Source: Hansfordia pulvinata (lineage: Eukaryota > Ascomycota > Sordariomycetes > Xylariales). From it: a DNA stretch of 64,000 bases. The translations under genes were made by a program, and so were the position numbers. The stretch lies in contig BJKQ01000005.1 of the NCBI GenBank assembly GCA_006538405.1, positions 2,232,001-2,296,000 of the forward strand, given 5' to 3'. Below are positions 1 to 11,056 of this stretch, in pieces; the first letter of the stretch is position 1; the number at the start of each line of letters is the position of its first letter. The notes beneath the pieces are model-generated. The model was not told the origin of the DNA, did not search any database, and saw only the letters and a list, made by a program, of their open reading frames with translations.

Positions 1-88
1 TCATCCAAGAATACTTTGCAGCGTTGCTGCTCTACTAAGAAATAATTAAGCAATTGCTCTACGAACCTTTTCCTCCACAGTTCCGCCC

Positions 89-1842
89 CTACAGAGGCTG
101 CCCAACCAGGCTCTCGGTCCGCCAGACGCCGCCCGTCCTGACGCGGACGAGCAGGTCCCGGGAGCAGCGCAGGCGCAGGCCGCCCCGGGCGTCCCATTCG
201 AGGTCGAGGGCGTCCGGGCTGTCGTGGGTGCCGAGGGCGAAGCGCGCCCGGACGCCGGCGGGGGGCAGCAGCTCCTCGCGCACCGCGACGCTGACCTCGT
301 GAGGAACTTCGTCGTCATCGCTGTCGTTACTGTCGTCACTGTCGTCACTACCGTCGCCCTCGTCGTAACCACTCTCCCCTCTACCGCCACCGCCGCCGCC
401 GCCGCCGCCGCCATCCCTCCTCTCCCTCCCCCCGTACACCCGGTCGAGCCACGCGGGGCTGCGCAGGCGGAAGCCCAGCAGCTCCCGGGCGATCTCGTAC
501 AAGGGGACGGCGCTCCAGGCGTGGCAGTCGCTGCGCTCGCTACCGCCTGCGCTCTCGGGCCAGGTGGTGAGGTTCATTCCCCCGCCCCCGCGGGACGACA
601 GCAGCATGGCGCGCCAGGGCCCGGCCAGCGCGGGCCACAGCTCGGCGTAGACCCGGCGCCCGGCGGCCGCCGCCGCGCGGAACGCGTAGAAGCCCTGAGC
701 GAGGCTCAGCGGGGCCAGGCCGTGCCTCTCGCGCTGCAGGACCGCCCGGCGCATCAGCGTCGCCGCGTCCGGGAAGGACCTACTGCTGCTGCTCTCATCA
801 TCATTATCATCATCATCATCATCGCCGCCTCCCCGACGACGACGACGACGACGACAGCAACCCGCCAGTACGGCCATGACCTGCACGTGCTGGCTGAGCT
901 CCCCGGGCCCCTGCCCCGCGCCGGGCCCGTCGAGGAAGAACCCGCTCTCCGCGCCGAAGCAGTGCGCCCGCACGGCGCGGACCAGGCTGCCCGCGCGGGC
1001 GCGGTACTCGCGCGCCGTTGCCCCCCGGCCCACGAAGCGGGCGAGCCGCGCCGCCCGCCTGAGGGCGTACGCGTACAGGAGCGAGTGGTACGTGGCGGCG
1101 CCGCGGGAGAAGTAGGCGGGCGGGACGGCGACGCCGAGGATGGGCGAGGGCTTCTGGCCGGGGGTGAACCAGCCGGGGACCCAGTCCACGAAGGCCCAGA
1201 ATTCTGCGCCTCCGCCTCCGCCCCCTCCTTCTTCGTCGTCGTCGTCGCCGCCTCCGAACCGCCCGACCAGGCCGAGGTGGTTGAGCCGCCGGTCGAACCA
1301 GGCGAGGACGTCGTCGACGGCCGCCATGTAGCGGTGAGCCGGCTGTCGCTTGCAGCGGGCCAGCCTCTCGGCGGCAGACTCCTCCCGGCCCGGAGAAAAA
1401 GAAGAAGAAGACGACGACGACAGGCCCCCCCCTCGCCAAAGGCCTCGGCGTGGTCGTGTACCATGAGGACCCAGAAGAGGGAGAAGGTGGGGATGAGGAG
1501 CCCGCGGTGCGGCGAGGGGAAGTGCGTCTCGACGAGGCCGCCGCCGCCCGCCCCGGGACGGCGGGAGGCGTGGAACTCACGCAGGGCCTTGCGGGCGAGG
1601 CGGTCGTCGCGCGACGCCGCGTACGTCAGCAGGGCCTGCGTCCGGGCGTCCATGGCGAACTGGTTCTGCTCGTAGAACGGGCAGTCCTCGTACGTCTCGT
1701 GCATGCAGTTGCGCAGCGTCCGCAGGGACACGGCCCAGAGGGACGTCAGGAGCGAGGCGTTGTCGTCGTTGTCGTCGTTGTCGTTGTCATTGTCGTCGTT
1801 GTCGTTGTCATTGTCGTCGTCGTTGCTGGCGTCGGTGGTGTC

Positions 1843-1877
<35 letters not shown>

Positions 1878-3501
1878 CCCTCCCCTCACGCCAAAGTCGA
1901 CCGTCGTCCGCTCCGCCAGCGGGTAGTGCGTCGAGCGGTAGGCCAGGGACCCGATGCGCAGGAGGGTCTTGGGCGGAGCTGTTGCCGCCGCCGCCGAGAC
2001 CTCGCCCTCTTCTCGCTCTTGTCCCCTTTTCTGCTGCCCCCGCCGAACCTCGACGCGAAGGCGCACGTACCGGAACGTCCGCCACCAGAAGGGCGTGTAC
2101 CGGTTGCCGCCCCGGCGCGGCGCGTACCGGTCGGCGTGCCCGTACAGCTCGCCGCCGGCGTGGTCCGCCCGGTCGCCCTTGCTGCGCCGCGGCGGCGGGC
2201 CCGGTGCTGCTGCTGCTGCCGCCCCCGGGTCCGGGTCCGGCATCGGCGCCTCGTAGCACTCCGAGTACAGGAGGTCGATCGTGACGGCGGGGGCGCTGTC
2301 GCTTTCGCTGCCGTCGTCGCCGTCGTTGTTGTTGTTGCCACAGCTGTCGGGCCCTTCTAGCTCGCACTCTAGGTCGATGTATCCTGTGGTCAAGAACTGA
2401 GAAAGGCGGGGGAGGAGAGTCAGTGGGGCTGTCTAGACACGAGTAAAAAGACTAAAAGACAAAAAGAAAAAAAAAGAAAAGGAAAAAAAAGGGATGCATA
2501 CCTTGGACTCGATATCGACCGAGTACGAACCCTCGGCCAGCTCGACGGCGCCGTCGCCCCGCAGCATGCGCCGCCAGGCGTCGGCGGGCAGCGGCCCGGA
2601 GGCCTTGGTGACGCCGTCGAAGCGGGCGGGCGCGTCGGTCATGGGCGGGATGTCGCGGGCCACGAGGCGCCGCGGGTCCAGCATGGGGACATCTTGCGGC
2701 GCAGCGTCGACTCGACGGCCGCGGACCATCCCCCGCCGCCATGGCTATGGTTCTCTTCTTCTTCTTCTTCTTCGCCATGGTCGTCGTCGTCGTCGTCCAG
2801 CCAGCCGCGGCGGAGCCTCCGGGCGTCGACGCGCTCGCCGATGTTGAGGAAGGCCGGGCCCAGGCGGTAGTCCCACTCGGCGTCGTCGGTGATGTGGACG
2901 GCGTGCTCCTGGGCGCACCTCCAGGTGGAGTTGGTGTGCAGGGGGATGTTCTACAAGCCGTGTTACATGGTCAGTTCGACTTGAGCAGTCTTCTTATGGT
3001 GTCTGAATAGCATCACGTGGAGATAAGATAGGAGCGGGTGCCTCTCCCCCCACCCCCCTAGATATATATATATATGGGTATACACACCTTGACCTGGCAG
3101 TGCACTATGAGCCCCGGAAAGGGGCTGCGGACCATCGAGGTGCAGCCCTGGAAGGAGCTGGAGAAGCGCAGGACGGCGGCGGCCAGGACGTTGCGGCCCG
3201 GGCGCAGGAAGGGCCGGATGTCGGCCGTCTCGTAGTACCAGTGGTCCAGGTAGCTCTTGCACGGGCCCAGGCTGACCAGCCGGCCGTTCAGGTAGAGCTT
3301 GTACCTCGTGTCGGCCGAGACGTGGAGGGGGATGCTCGAGTTGTCGCCGCCGCCGGAAACATCAGCGAGAGGGAAGTCCTCCGGCGGCAGGTCAAACGTC
3401 TTGCGGAACAGGACGAGCTGGCCCGAGGCCGCGGCGTCGTCGAATCCCGGCACCCAGATCCATTGTGCCTCTCCTGCCAGGAAGGGCGAGACGGGCGTCA
3501 T
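89..3501 (-). CDS. GH78-like alpha-L-rhamnosidase, reading frame broken at three C/G runs
   Basis: Predicted glycoside hydrolase that removes terminal alpha-L-rhamnose from glycans or glycosides. Three exons: 3501-3088, 2950-2502 and 2396-89, with introns 3087-2951 and 2501-2397 (GTGTGT and GTATGC donors). The N-terminal sugar-binding-type beta domain begins MTPVSPFLAGEAQWIW. The catalytic (alpha/alpha)6 region contains DCPFYEQNQFAMDAR; its D, E (+5) and D (+12) have the spacing of Asp567/Glu572/Asp579 of Bacillus RhaB, and TWPE near the C-terminus matches the fourth acidic residue. DCHAWSA and a C-terminal beta domain follow, ending at QPL. Frame changes occur at about 2685-2688, 1874-1885 and 1425-1432; each fits one missing base, and homology reads straight through all three. 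Restoring three bases would give about 1057 residues. Several D/E/G/S/N/R homopolymeric inserts sit in loops. No clear signal peptide is seen, so it may act inside the cell. Family call is firm; substrate specificity is inferred. Confidence 0.85.
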
Positions 3502-5038
3502 GGCTGGTTGGCGGCTGTGTGTGTGAGAGTGTGCGTGCGTGTATGCCTGTGCTCTGAACGGGGAATGGTTGGAAATACGAGTACGGACGGGATAGGAAAT
3601 AGGGGGGAGCGCCAAGGGGCGGGCCTTGCTTCCGGCTGTACAGAGACCCAATGATACCGGGGATAGGGGAAGAGGGAGGGAGGGGGGGGGGGGGGGGGGA
3701 GAGAGGAGACGCCACTCAAACGCGATCGGGCGTTGGATACGGCGAGTACAGCAGCCGAAGAGCAGGGCTCCCTCCTCCTCCTCCTCCCCCAAGACGACAT
3801 TATTTATCACTTGACGACGTGACCGGGGTCAGCATCGGGCATAGTTCTGGGAGCCGAACGACTGCCCTCCCCTCGGTAGACAGAAACCAAGCAAAGCACG
3901 ACGTGGCCTGAGACCCTGTGTGTGTCTGTCTGCCTCGCTGCAATGATACTCCGAGGCGGCCTCGGCGCAATGCTCGGCCAGGAGAAGAGGGTCTATGAGC
4001 TCACGGTTCCTGGAGGGGCGCCCGGGGGAGGGCAGCGATCGGCGTGCTCTGGCCGGTAGGCAGGCACAGCAGGGCAGGGCGTGCCACGCTCATAGTCATG
4101 ATTATACTCTTAATACTCCGTGCCTGTTTACCTAGGTACCAGATAAGTGTGAGCCCTTTCCCCCACCCCCGGTTTTTCGTGGATGACCGCGCCCCGGCAG
4201 TTGTCGTTGTTGCTGTGCTGTGGTGTGCGGTGCTGTGCTGCGGTACGAGATGTCGGGTCCGGGATGTGGGTGGTAGACCGCTCCCGAAAGGCCGTGCGTG
4301 CACCTGCTTTCCCCGCTTAACCGACAGCAAGGGGCATGTGAGTGACAGGGGTGAGTTAGTTGTGGTTTTTGATGGGCGGGCGGGCGGACTTACGCGTAAT
4401 CGTGTTTGATGGAGCTTGGGTGGCTTCTTGTTTCGGGACAGTCACGAGTTGTGATATGTGTTGACAGAGTCTCTGTATATTGGAGTCACGGAGACAGAGA
4501 CGAGTCTTGTAAAATGGACGACAAGCTGTATGGAACGTCAAGCAATATACTCACCCAGAGACTCGCCGTCGCAACAAGCTCGAGGTCGGGGGGACTATGC
4601 AACTACTCGTATGCATAGAATAACTTGGCAACCCAGATCTGATCTGAGCGATCCATGGCCGGCGCTGATTTGGAGAGCAATGGAGCCGAGACGCAAGCGG
4701 CAAAGGGGAACTGCACTGACGGGAGGACGGCGTGAGGACGGACAGGGGTAGCAAGTGCTGGTCAAGGTGTGGAAATATGGGGTAACCGGGGGTGGTAGTA
4801 GTAGTGGTAGGAGGAGGGCCCGTCCGAGGTGGCATTGATCAGATTAGTCGTGGACAGTGTAGTCGTTGTGGCCAGTGGCCGTGGCAAGTCGACTATGCTG
4901 CCAGGGCAGCTTGTCTCTGCCTTTTCTTCTTACTTAAGAATGGCCTGGAAACGATATCAGACTCGGCCGTCCTGTCTATCCCCCTCCGGCCGTCTCTGCG
5001 CTTGGAAACTGATCCCATCAATTAAAGAATCAGACATC
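3502..5038. promoter_or_regulatory. Shared divergent upstream region of rhamnosidase and MFS transporter
   Basis: The 1.5 kb between the two start codons must hold both promoters. It contains CT-rich tracts toward the rhamnosidase start and several SYGGRG words (CreA/Mig1-type carbon-repression core): CTGGAG at 4010-4015, CCGGGG at 4022-4027 and 4786-4791, and reverse-strand matches at 4167-4172 and 4192-4197. In GC-rich DNA such words occur often by chance, so carbon repression is only a suggestion. A TAGGTACC-type word lies at 4130-4140. No ORF here looks protein-like. Confidence 0.45.
3682..3699. repeat. Uninterrupted G18 homopolymer
   Basis: Eighteen consecutive G, preceded by a GGGA-rich tract and followed by GAGAGAGG. 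It lies about 180 bases upstream of the rhamnosidase start, where it is a C-run on the coding strand. It could form a G-quadruplex, and its true length is uncertain in sequence data. Confidence 0.9.
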
Positions 5039-7236
5039 ATGGCTCCCCAGCCTCCAAGCAGCCCGTCCCCGGGCGACGTCAGTCGAAGTCGAGACGTCGA
5101 CAACACGGCAGCACCGGCCGCCCCAGATGACCACGCCGTCGATGAAGGCATCCTGAGGACCATGCTCCGCTACCCCGTCATCGTCCTGTGCTGCGTCTAC
5201 GCCAACATTGGCATCTTCATGTACGGCTTTGACAACATCACCTTGTCGCTGTGTCTGTCCATGCCCCCTTTCGTGTAAGTCGCGCCCAGAAAAGCGGCCG
5301 AGGAGACCCCCCCAAAAAAACAATAAGAAGAGAAGGAGAGACAAGACGGAGAAGAAGAGAGAAAAACCCAGGAAACTAAAAAGACCCCCCCCCCCCCTCC
5401 ACCGACAGCCAGAACTTCGGCGCCCCATCCGCCGACGACGGCCAGCTCGCGATCCCCGCCCACTGGCAGTCGCTCTGGAACGCCATGCCGCAGGTGACGA
5501 CGGGCCTGGGCGCCTGGTTCTCGGGCGCCCTGGCCGACCGCCTGGGCCGCCGCGCCGCCTTCGCCGCCGCCGCCGCCCTGTCCGCCGCGGGAGTCGCCGT
5601 CGTCTACACCGCCGACGGCGGCGGCCCGGGCGGCCCGGGCGCGGGCGCGAGTGCGAGCGCGAGCGCGAGGAGCGGCGCCTTCCTGGCGGGCAAGATGGCC
5701 AACGGCCTCGGGCTGGGGCTCGCCCTGTCCACGGGCCAGACGTACATCTCCGAGATTGCGCCCCTCAGGCTGCGCGGCGTCGCCCTGTCGGCGTACACCT
5801 TCAGTCAGGTATGTGTTTCCTCCGTCTGTCAGGGGTCAGTCAGCTTGAAGAGGAAACCCCTCCCAGAAGAAGAGAGAGAGGAAGAAGAAGAGAATCACCG
5901 GTAAGGATAACAGCCAACTCACTCCCCCTGTAACGATAGAACCTGGGCTTCCTAGTCGCCGCCTCCATCTCGCTCAAGCGCACCGCGATCCCCGACGCCT
6001 CGGCCTACAAGGTCGTCTTCGCCGCCGAGTGGGTCTGGCCGGGCCTGCTGCTCCTCGCCCTGCCCCTGGTCCCCGAGTCCCCCTACCACCTGGCGCGCAA
6101 GGGCCGGCCCGACGCCGCGCGCAGGGCCGTCGCCGCCCTGCACTCCCGCAAGCAGCCGCCCCCGGAGTCCTCGCTCGACTTCATCACGAGCACCGTCTTC
6201 GCCGAGGAGTACGGTGGTCCCGGTCCCGGGTCCTCTGGCGACGGCGCGGCAGCAGCACAGGGGGCGGGCGAGTCGACGTTCGCCGACTGCTTCCGCCGCG
6301 ACAACTGGCGCCGCACCCGCGTCGTCCTCTACGCCAACGGCCTGCCCCAGATGATCGGCACCGTCTTCATCACCAACGCCCCCTACTTCATGACCACCGC
6401 CGGCCTGAGCCCCGAGAGCACCGCCATGATGACCGAGCTCGGCATCGGCCTCGCCATCATCTCCAGCGTCGCCATGTTCCTCGCCATGGCCTTCGCCGTC
6501 GGCCGCAGGGTCCTCGTCCTCGGCGGCATCGCCTTCGCCGCACTGCTGTTTTTTGTCATGGGCGTCGCCAGCTCCCTGCCCGTGCAGAACTCGGCGACTC
6601 TATGGTGAGTCTGTTTCGACCCTCCTGTCAGCGATACGCATATCAACGGAAGCCCACATCTCCCACAGACCTGTCGGCAAGGCTGACACGTACCGAAACA
6701 ACCCAAACAGGTGCACCGGCGTCACGCTGCAGATGGTCTGGCTGAGCGTCGGCCCAGCCATCGGCCCCGCCATGGCCGTCGCCGGCGAGGTCTCCGCCCC
6801 GCGCCTGCGCGCCAAGACCATGGCCCTCGGCTTCCTCTTCAACTACTCCTACAGCACCGTCTGGAACATCGCCGTCCCCTACATGTTTAACCGTGACCAG
6901 GGCGACCTCGGCGGCCGCATGGGCTGGGTCTTCCTCGCCACCTGCCTCCTCTCCCTCGCCGTCATCTGGCTCGAGCTACCCGACACCATGGGCCTCAGCT
7001 TCACCGACATTGACGAGCGCTTCGCCCGCCGCGTCCCCGCCTGGAGGTTCGGCGAGCCCCTGCCCGACGCCGGCGCCGGGGAGGGCGAAAGGCCATGGAG
7101 CTGGGCGAGGTGGAGCAGGCCGAGTATGCTTGATGAAGACTGTTCAGGTACGTTATGTGGTAGGTACCTAGGCAGGTTGGCCACTTGCTCTCAGGATATG
7201 GGAACTTGGAAAATCGAGGATGGCACATGTGCATAG
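5039..7236 (+). CDS. MFS sugar transporter, maltose/alpha-glucoside permease type
   Basis: Membrane transporter of the major facilitator superfamily, sugar-porter family, predicted to carry a sugar with protons across the plasma membrane. Four exons: 5039-5274, 5409-5808, 5940-6604 and 6711-7236 (donors GTAAGT, GTATGT, GTGAGT), giving about 608 residues. Diagnostic motifs are GALADRLGRR after helix 2 (residues 118-127), SEIAPLRLRG after helix 4, and PESP after helix 6 (257-260). The central loop carries a Gly/Ala-rich insert. The family's C-terminal PETKG is replaced by LPDTMGLSFTDIDERF, which is common in the fungal maltose-permease branch. The start was chosen at MAPQPPSS because it opens a hydrophilic N-tail before helix 1. 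Intron 1 ends in a C13 polypyrimidine run. The true C-terminus could differ: after SMLDEDCSG a GTACGT donor-like sequence is read through here, and the tail to 7236 contains a TAGGTACCTA word that is typical of non-coding DNA in this window. Divergent from the rhamnosidase, which suggests a joint role; the substrate is not determined. Confidence 0.85.
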
Positions 7237-7440
7237 TCAGCTCGGGCGTAACCCGAAGCGTCAAGTAACCACCGGCGGACATGCTTGCGGCAAGTTAAGG
7301 GAGAAGAGATACCCAGCTCTATCGAAATAAGCAATCGCTATCATACATCATGACGCTGTTTCCCTTCCCGGCAAAGATCTGATCACGTCGCTTGGCGGTT
7401 TAATAACTGTATGACCGCAGGCCAACAGTCCAACACTAGG

Positions 7441-8343
7441 TCAAATTGTCGCTCTGGATTTGTGGTGAATCGGACGAGGGTTCTGCGGGGAGACTTCCGA
7501 GGGGTTCCCATCATCGCCAACATCCAACGAACCAGGGAGCGGATGCGTCTCGTGGAGCGCTAGTCTGGCTGTGAAAGGCCCCCACGGCTGAAGCGCACGG
7601 GTGAAGGTTCGACGATCTGCCATTTGACTCGAAGCTGTGTCGCTTTGGGGACGATTCGAGGAATCAGTTTCTCTGCGTTCGCTCGGGGTCGGAGCTGGAG
7701 CTTCAGCCGCGGGACTGCCTGGGATGACAGCAGCTTCCGAGGGGGCTGCATCGATTGACGAATACGCCGGTGGCTCGACTGTCTGGGTCCCCTCCTCCCG
7801 AGGCTTGTAGGGGGGCGGCGGCGTCCGATGTGTCCCGGGAAGCCGGGTGTTGGAAGCGTCTCGTGGTGCTTGCGGTGTCACGTCTGGCCACTGAATCCCC
7901 ACCGCCCCATTCTTCTTGGCCACCCAGTGCCATATAGTGCACAGCACGGCGCCCAGAGCGAAGTAGATGACCCAAAACTGAATCACTGCGTCCATGACGC
8001 CGCCCTGCAAGTCATCAACGCCCTCCTCGCCATCACCCTTCGGAGCCTCTTGCTGCTCAAATCTTACAGCAACGAGCCAGAGGTTGATCAAAGTAGCCAG
8101 AACCACGGTGAGATTGGCGCCCGGGAACGAAATCAAAGACAGACCAACATACTGCACCACGACTTGAGCCATCAGAGCCGCGGCGAATAGGAAGGCCGCG
8201 TCCTCTGACGGCGTGGGAAGCACGCGCGCCCAGTAGTAGGCCGAGATCACAACTATTGAAAAGGCGGATATGAGATTGTCGCAAGCCTTGGTGACTTCGT
8301 CCCAGTGGTCCGTCCACTGCATGAACTGGTGTAAGCGATCCAT
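7441..8343 (-). CDS. Four-helix membrane protein with PPxY motifs, unknown function
   Basis: Intronless, 300 residues, starting MDRLHQFMQWTDHWDEV. I do not recognise the family. Four hydrophobic segments lie at about residues 22-42, 47-73, 76-95 and 115-140. A long hydrophilic tail (about 145-300) is rich in Pro, Ser and Thr. The tail holds two PPxY motifs, PPPY at 176-179 and PPAY at 191-194. In eukaryotes PPxY binds WW domains, notably of Nedd4/Rsp5 ubiquitin ligases, so regulated turnover or a sorting-adaptor role is a reasonable inference. Codon use and single-frame continuity over 900 bases support a real gene. It is convergent with the MFS gene (204 bases apart). Confidence 0.7.
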   Translation of the reverse strand: MDRLHQFMQWTDHWDEVTKACDNLISAFSIVVISAYYWARVLPTPSEDAAFLFAAALMAQVVVQYVGLSLISFPGANLTVVLATLINLWLVAVRFEQQEAPKGDGEEGVDDLQGGVMDAVIQFWVIYFALGAVLCTIWHWVAKKNGAVGIQWPDVTPQAPRDASNTRLPGTHRTPPPPYKPREEGTQTVEPPAYSSIDAAPSEAAVIPGSPAAEAPAPTPSERRETDSSNRPQSDTASSQMADRRTFTRALQPWGPFTARLALHETHPLPGSLDVGDDGNPSEVSPQNPRPIHHKSRATI

Positions 8344-9003
8344 TTTGTCGTGCTGTGTTGATAGTATGGGTGTGGATAGGGCAGAATGGCTGTCGTGGAG
8401 AGACGGGCAGGTCGAGGCCCGCGCGTAACGAATGGAGAATGTGCGTAGTAAGCGAATGATGGTGCCGAGCCCTGTGTTGAGATAATGGTGATGGGCGCTG
8501 AGCGATGCTGTGCAGTGTGTGATGATGCGCCGCTCGAAAGTCGGGTCGGACGGCTCTCAAAGTGGACGGGACGGGCCATAACGTTCAATGTTGTTTGTTG
8601 ACGGGTTTTGGGCGGGTTGATCTTTCTCGCTGTCCCTTGAGGAGTTGGATGGCACCTGCAGTCAAAATGCTGAAATTGACTCCGGTTGGTAGCTCCTTCC
8701 GAGTTGTGCTGCTGTCGCGATAACCAGTTTGCGTCACCAGCGCACGGGCTCCAACTGATGCTGCATGAGGTACACAGGTGTACTCATTCATGTGAACTCG
8801 ACTTTGGCTTATCCAGCATCACCTTCCTCGTAAATGGATATCGCCCTGTACGGCAATACCTCGTGCTTCATGCTGATGTTGTCCTGTTGACCTCTTGAGT
8901 TTTACGTTTCCGAAGAGAATCTACAGAGACGAGCGAGAAGAGAACGTGCCGTATTCATAAGGGCCTTGTCAGCATCAGACCCCCGAGTGGGCTCACAGTG
9001 TCT
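8344..9003. other. Intergenic: promoter side of the membrane-protein gene, 3' side of photolyase
   Basis: 660 bases with no supportable gene. The part next to 8344 is the upstream region of the minus-strand membrane-protein gene and shows many A/C-rich stretches on that strand, as in a fungal 5' leader. Nothing else is recognised. Confidence 0.6.
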
Positions 9004-11056
9004 TCAGACATAGGAAGAGGCAGTCTCAGCCATCCTGGCCTCCCCGTCCATCCCGTCGTCTCTCATCGCTCTCTTATAAGATTCCAGCGCCTTTGCAGAC
9101 ACCACCTTGTGGTCGACTATCTTCCTCGGGTACCCGGCCTGCTGAGCCACCCGAGCCCCGACGGAGCCGCTATACGGATCATGGATCTCGGCGCCGGGCA
9201 CGTCGCGCAGCTCGGGCAGCCAGCGGCGCAGGTAGCTGCCGTCCGGGTCGAAGCGGCGGCTCTGGGCGAGCGGGTTGAAGACGCGCACAAAGAACTGCGG
9301 GTCGGTGCCGACCGAGGCCCCGAAGCCCCAGCCGCCGTTGTTCGAGGCCCAGTCGCCGTCCACCAGGCGCTCCATGAAGTGCCGCTCGCCCAGCCGCCAG
9401 TCGAGCCGCAGGTCCTTGGCCAGGAAGCACGACGCCACCATCCGCAGCCGGTTGTGCATGTGGCCCGTCTCCCGCAGCTGCCGCATCGCCGCGTCCACGA
9501 TCGGGAAACCCGTCCGCCCCTGCTTCCACGCCTCGAGGCGCTCTTCGTTGTGCTCCCACTCCATGCCGTCGAGCTCGAGCCGGAACGGCTTCCCCATGCT
9601 GGGCGGCGAAGTTAGCAAGGACGCTTTCGGGCCAAGGTGGATCAAAAGAAAAAAAAAGGGAGGGGGCTGGTCTCTGCACTTACCACACGTAAGGACTCTC
9701 GACCATGACATGCTTGAAAAAATCGCGCCATGCCAGCTCCTTGATCCACGCCACGATCCCCTCCTCGCCGTCTGCGAGGCCGAATATGCTCCCCAACGCC
9801 CCGTTCTTGACACCCTCCGCAGACAGCCCTTCTGTCCGTCTGCCGTGCCCAGTGCCCTCCTTCTTGTGTACTTCCCTATTGATATCCCGAGCCTTGCGGA
9901 CGGCCGTGCGCGCCCCCAGCGTGCCGGCCGCGAAGTGAGGCGATAGTGCCGAGGTGCACTGCTTGTCCGGATAGTTGCGGTGGGCCGCGTAGTCAAGGAG
10001 GCGCGTCTCGCAGAAGTGCTCGAGGCGGTCCCGGGCCTCGCGCTCCCCGGACGGCCACAGGCAGGCGAACCGCTCAGCCTCGGCCTCGGACAAGCGGAAC
10101 GCTGGCGGAGCGCCGTCGTCGTCGTCGTCGTCGTCGCCCTGGATCTTGCGCCCCTGCAGGAGGTGACAGAGCCTGGCGTCGTAGACCTCCCGCGGGTTGA
10201 GCCGCGGGTCCTCGAACGCCTCCAGCAGCTCCGGGTTCTTCCCGAGGTGGTCCAGCCATGCGTGGTAGAAGCGGGTGAAGACGGAGTGCCGGGCTTGCCC
10301 GGCCCGCGGGGCCAGGGCCCCCGGCGGCACGACGCACGAGTCGTGGACGGCCTCCATGGCCAGGCCCCTCGCCGAGGCCAGGCGCACCGTCCTCGCGTCT
10401 CTCCTGAGCTCGTCGACCTCGTACTCCATGTTGGCAAAGACGTGGGAGAAGCCGTTCTCCGCCATCCAGTCGACGATGCGCCGTGGCACCTCCTTCCTCT
10501 GGTCGACAGTCATGCTGACGACGGGGATGAGTAGGTTGCTGGCCTCCTCCTGTAGCTTTCTGACCGACCTGAGGTGGAAGTCGAGGCGGACCGGACCGGT
10601 GCTGTGGGCCTCCCAGTCCTCGGGGGAGAGGACGTATATCCCGACAAGAGGGACGCCGTGCTCCCTGGCCAGATCGCTGGCGAGCGACAGGGCGCGGTTG
10701 TCGCTGATGCGCAGGTCCGCCCTGAACCAGTGGACGACGCCCCTGACCGGAACCTCGCGCCGCGCGCGGGCTGTGTCTTGCAGCGCGCCTGTCAGCTCGT
10801 CCATGGGGCGCGGGAGCTTGCCGTCCCTGTAGGCCTTCGCGCGCTCCGTGCTCATCAGCGGGGGGTAGAACTTGCGCAGCACGAGATCGCCCCCGCTCCC
10901 GCTGTTCTTGGGACTCTTGCTTCTCGTCGTCGGGTCCTCGCCGTCGCTCGGGCTCGGGCTGCTTGACCAGGCCTGGCCCGTGAGCTTGAGCTGCTTTGTT
11001 GGGTGTCGCTTGGCATCCTCAGAGGCGCTGGGGGCACGCTTCAGGCCGGGAGACAT
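9004..11056 (-). CDS. PHR1: Class I CPD DNA photolyase
   Basis: Uses blue/UV-A light and reduced FAD to split cyclobutane pyrimidine dimers. Two exons, 11056-9684 and 9598-9004, separated by an 85-base intron (GTAAGT donor, CCCAG acceptor); the junction restores SPYVCMGKPF, the usual fungal photolyase wording. About 655 residues. A basic N-terminal extension (KRHPTKQLK, residues 17-25) could serve nuclear or mitochondrial import. The antenna-binding alpha/beta domain begins at VVHWFRADLR (107-116). FAD-domain signatures follow: TSALSPHFAAGTLGAR, ELAWRDFF, AMRQLRETGHMHNRLRM, WASNNGGWGF and DPQFFVRVFNP, ending with the fungal class I tail IVDHKVVSAKALESYKRAM. WASNNGGWGF and this tail favour CPD photolyase over CRY-DASH or (6-4) types. 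A run of seven Asp interrupts the linker near residue 325. Confidence 0.93.

Noticed and set aside
224..1675. 483-codon open frame on the plus strand
   Set aside because: It is antisense to the rhamnosidase, composed of GC-rich shadow codons and repeat translations; the minus strand carries clear GH78 motifs.
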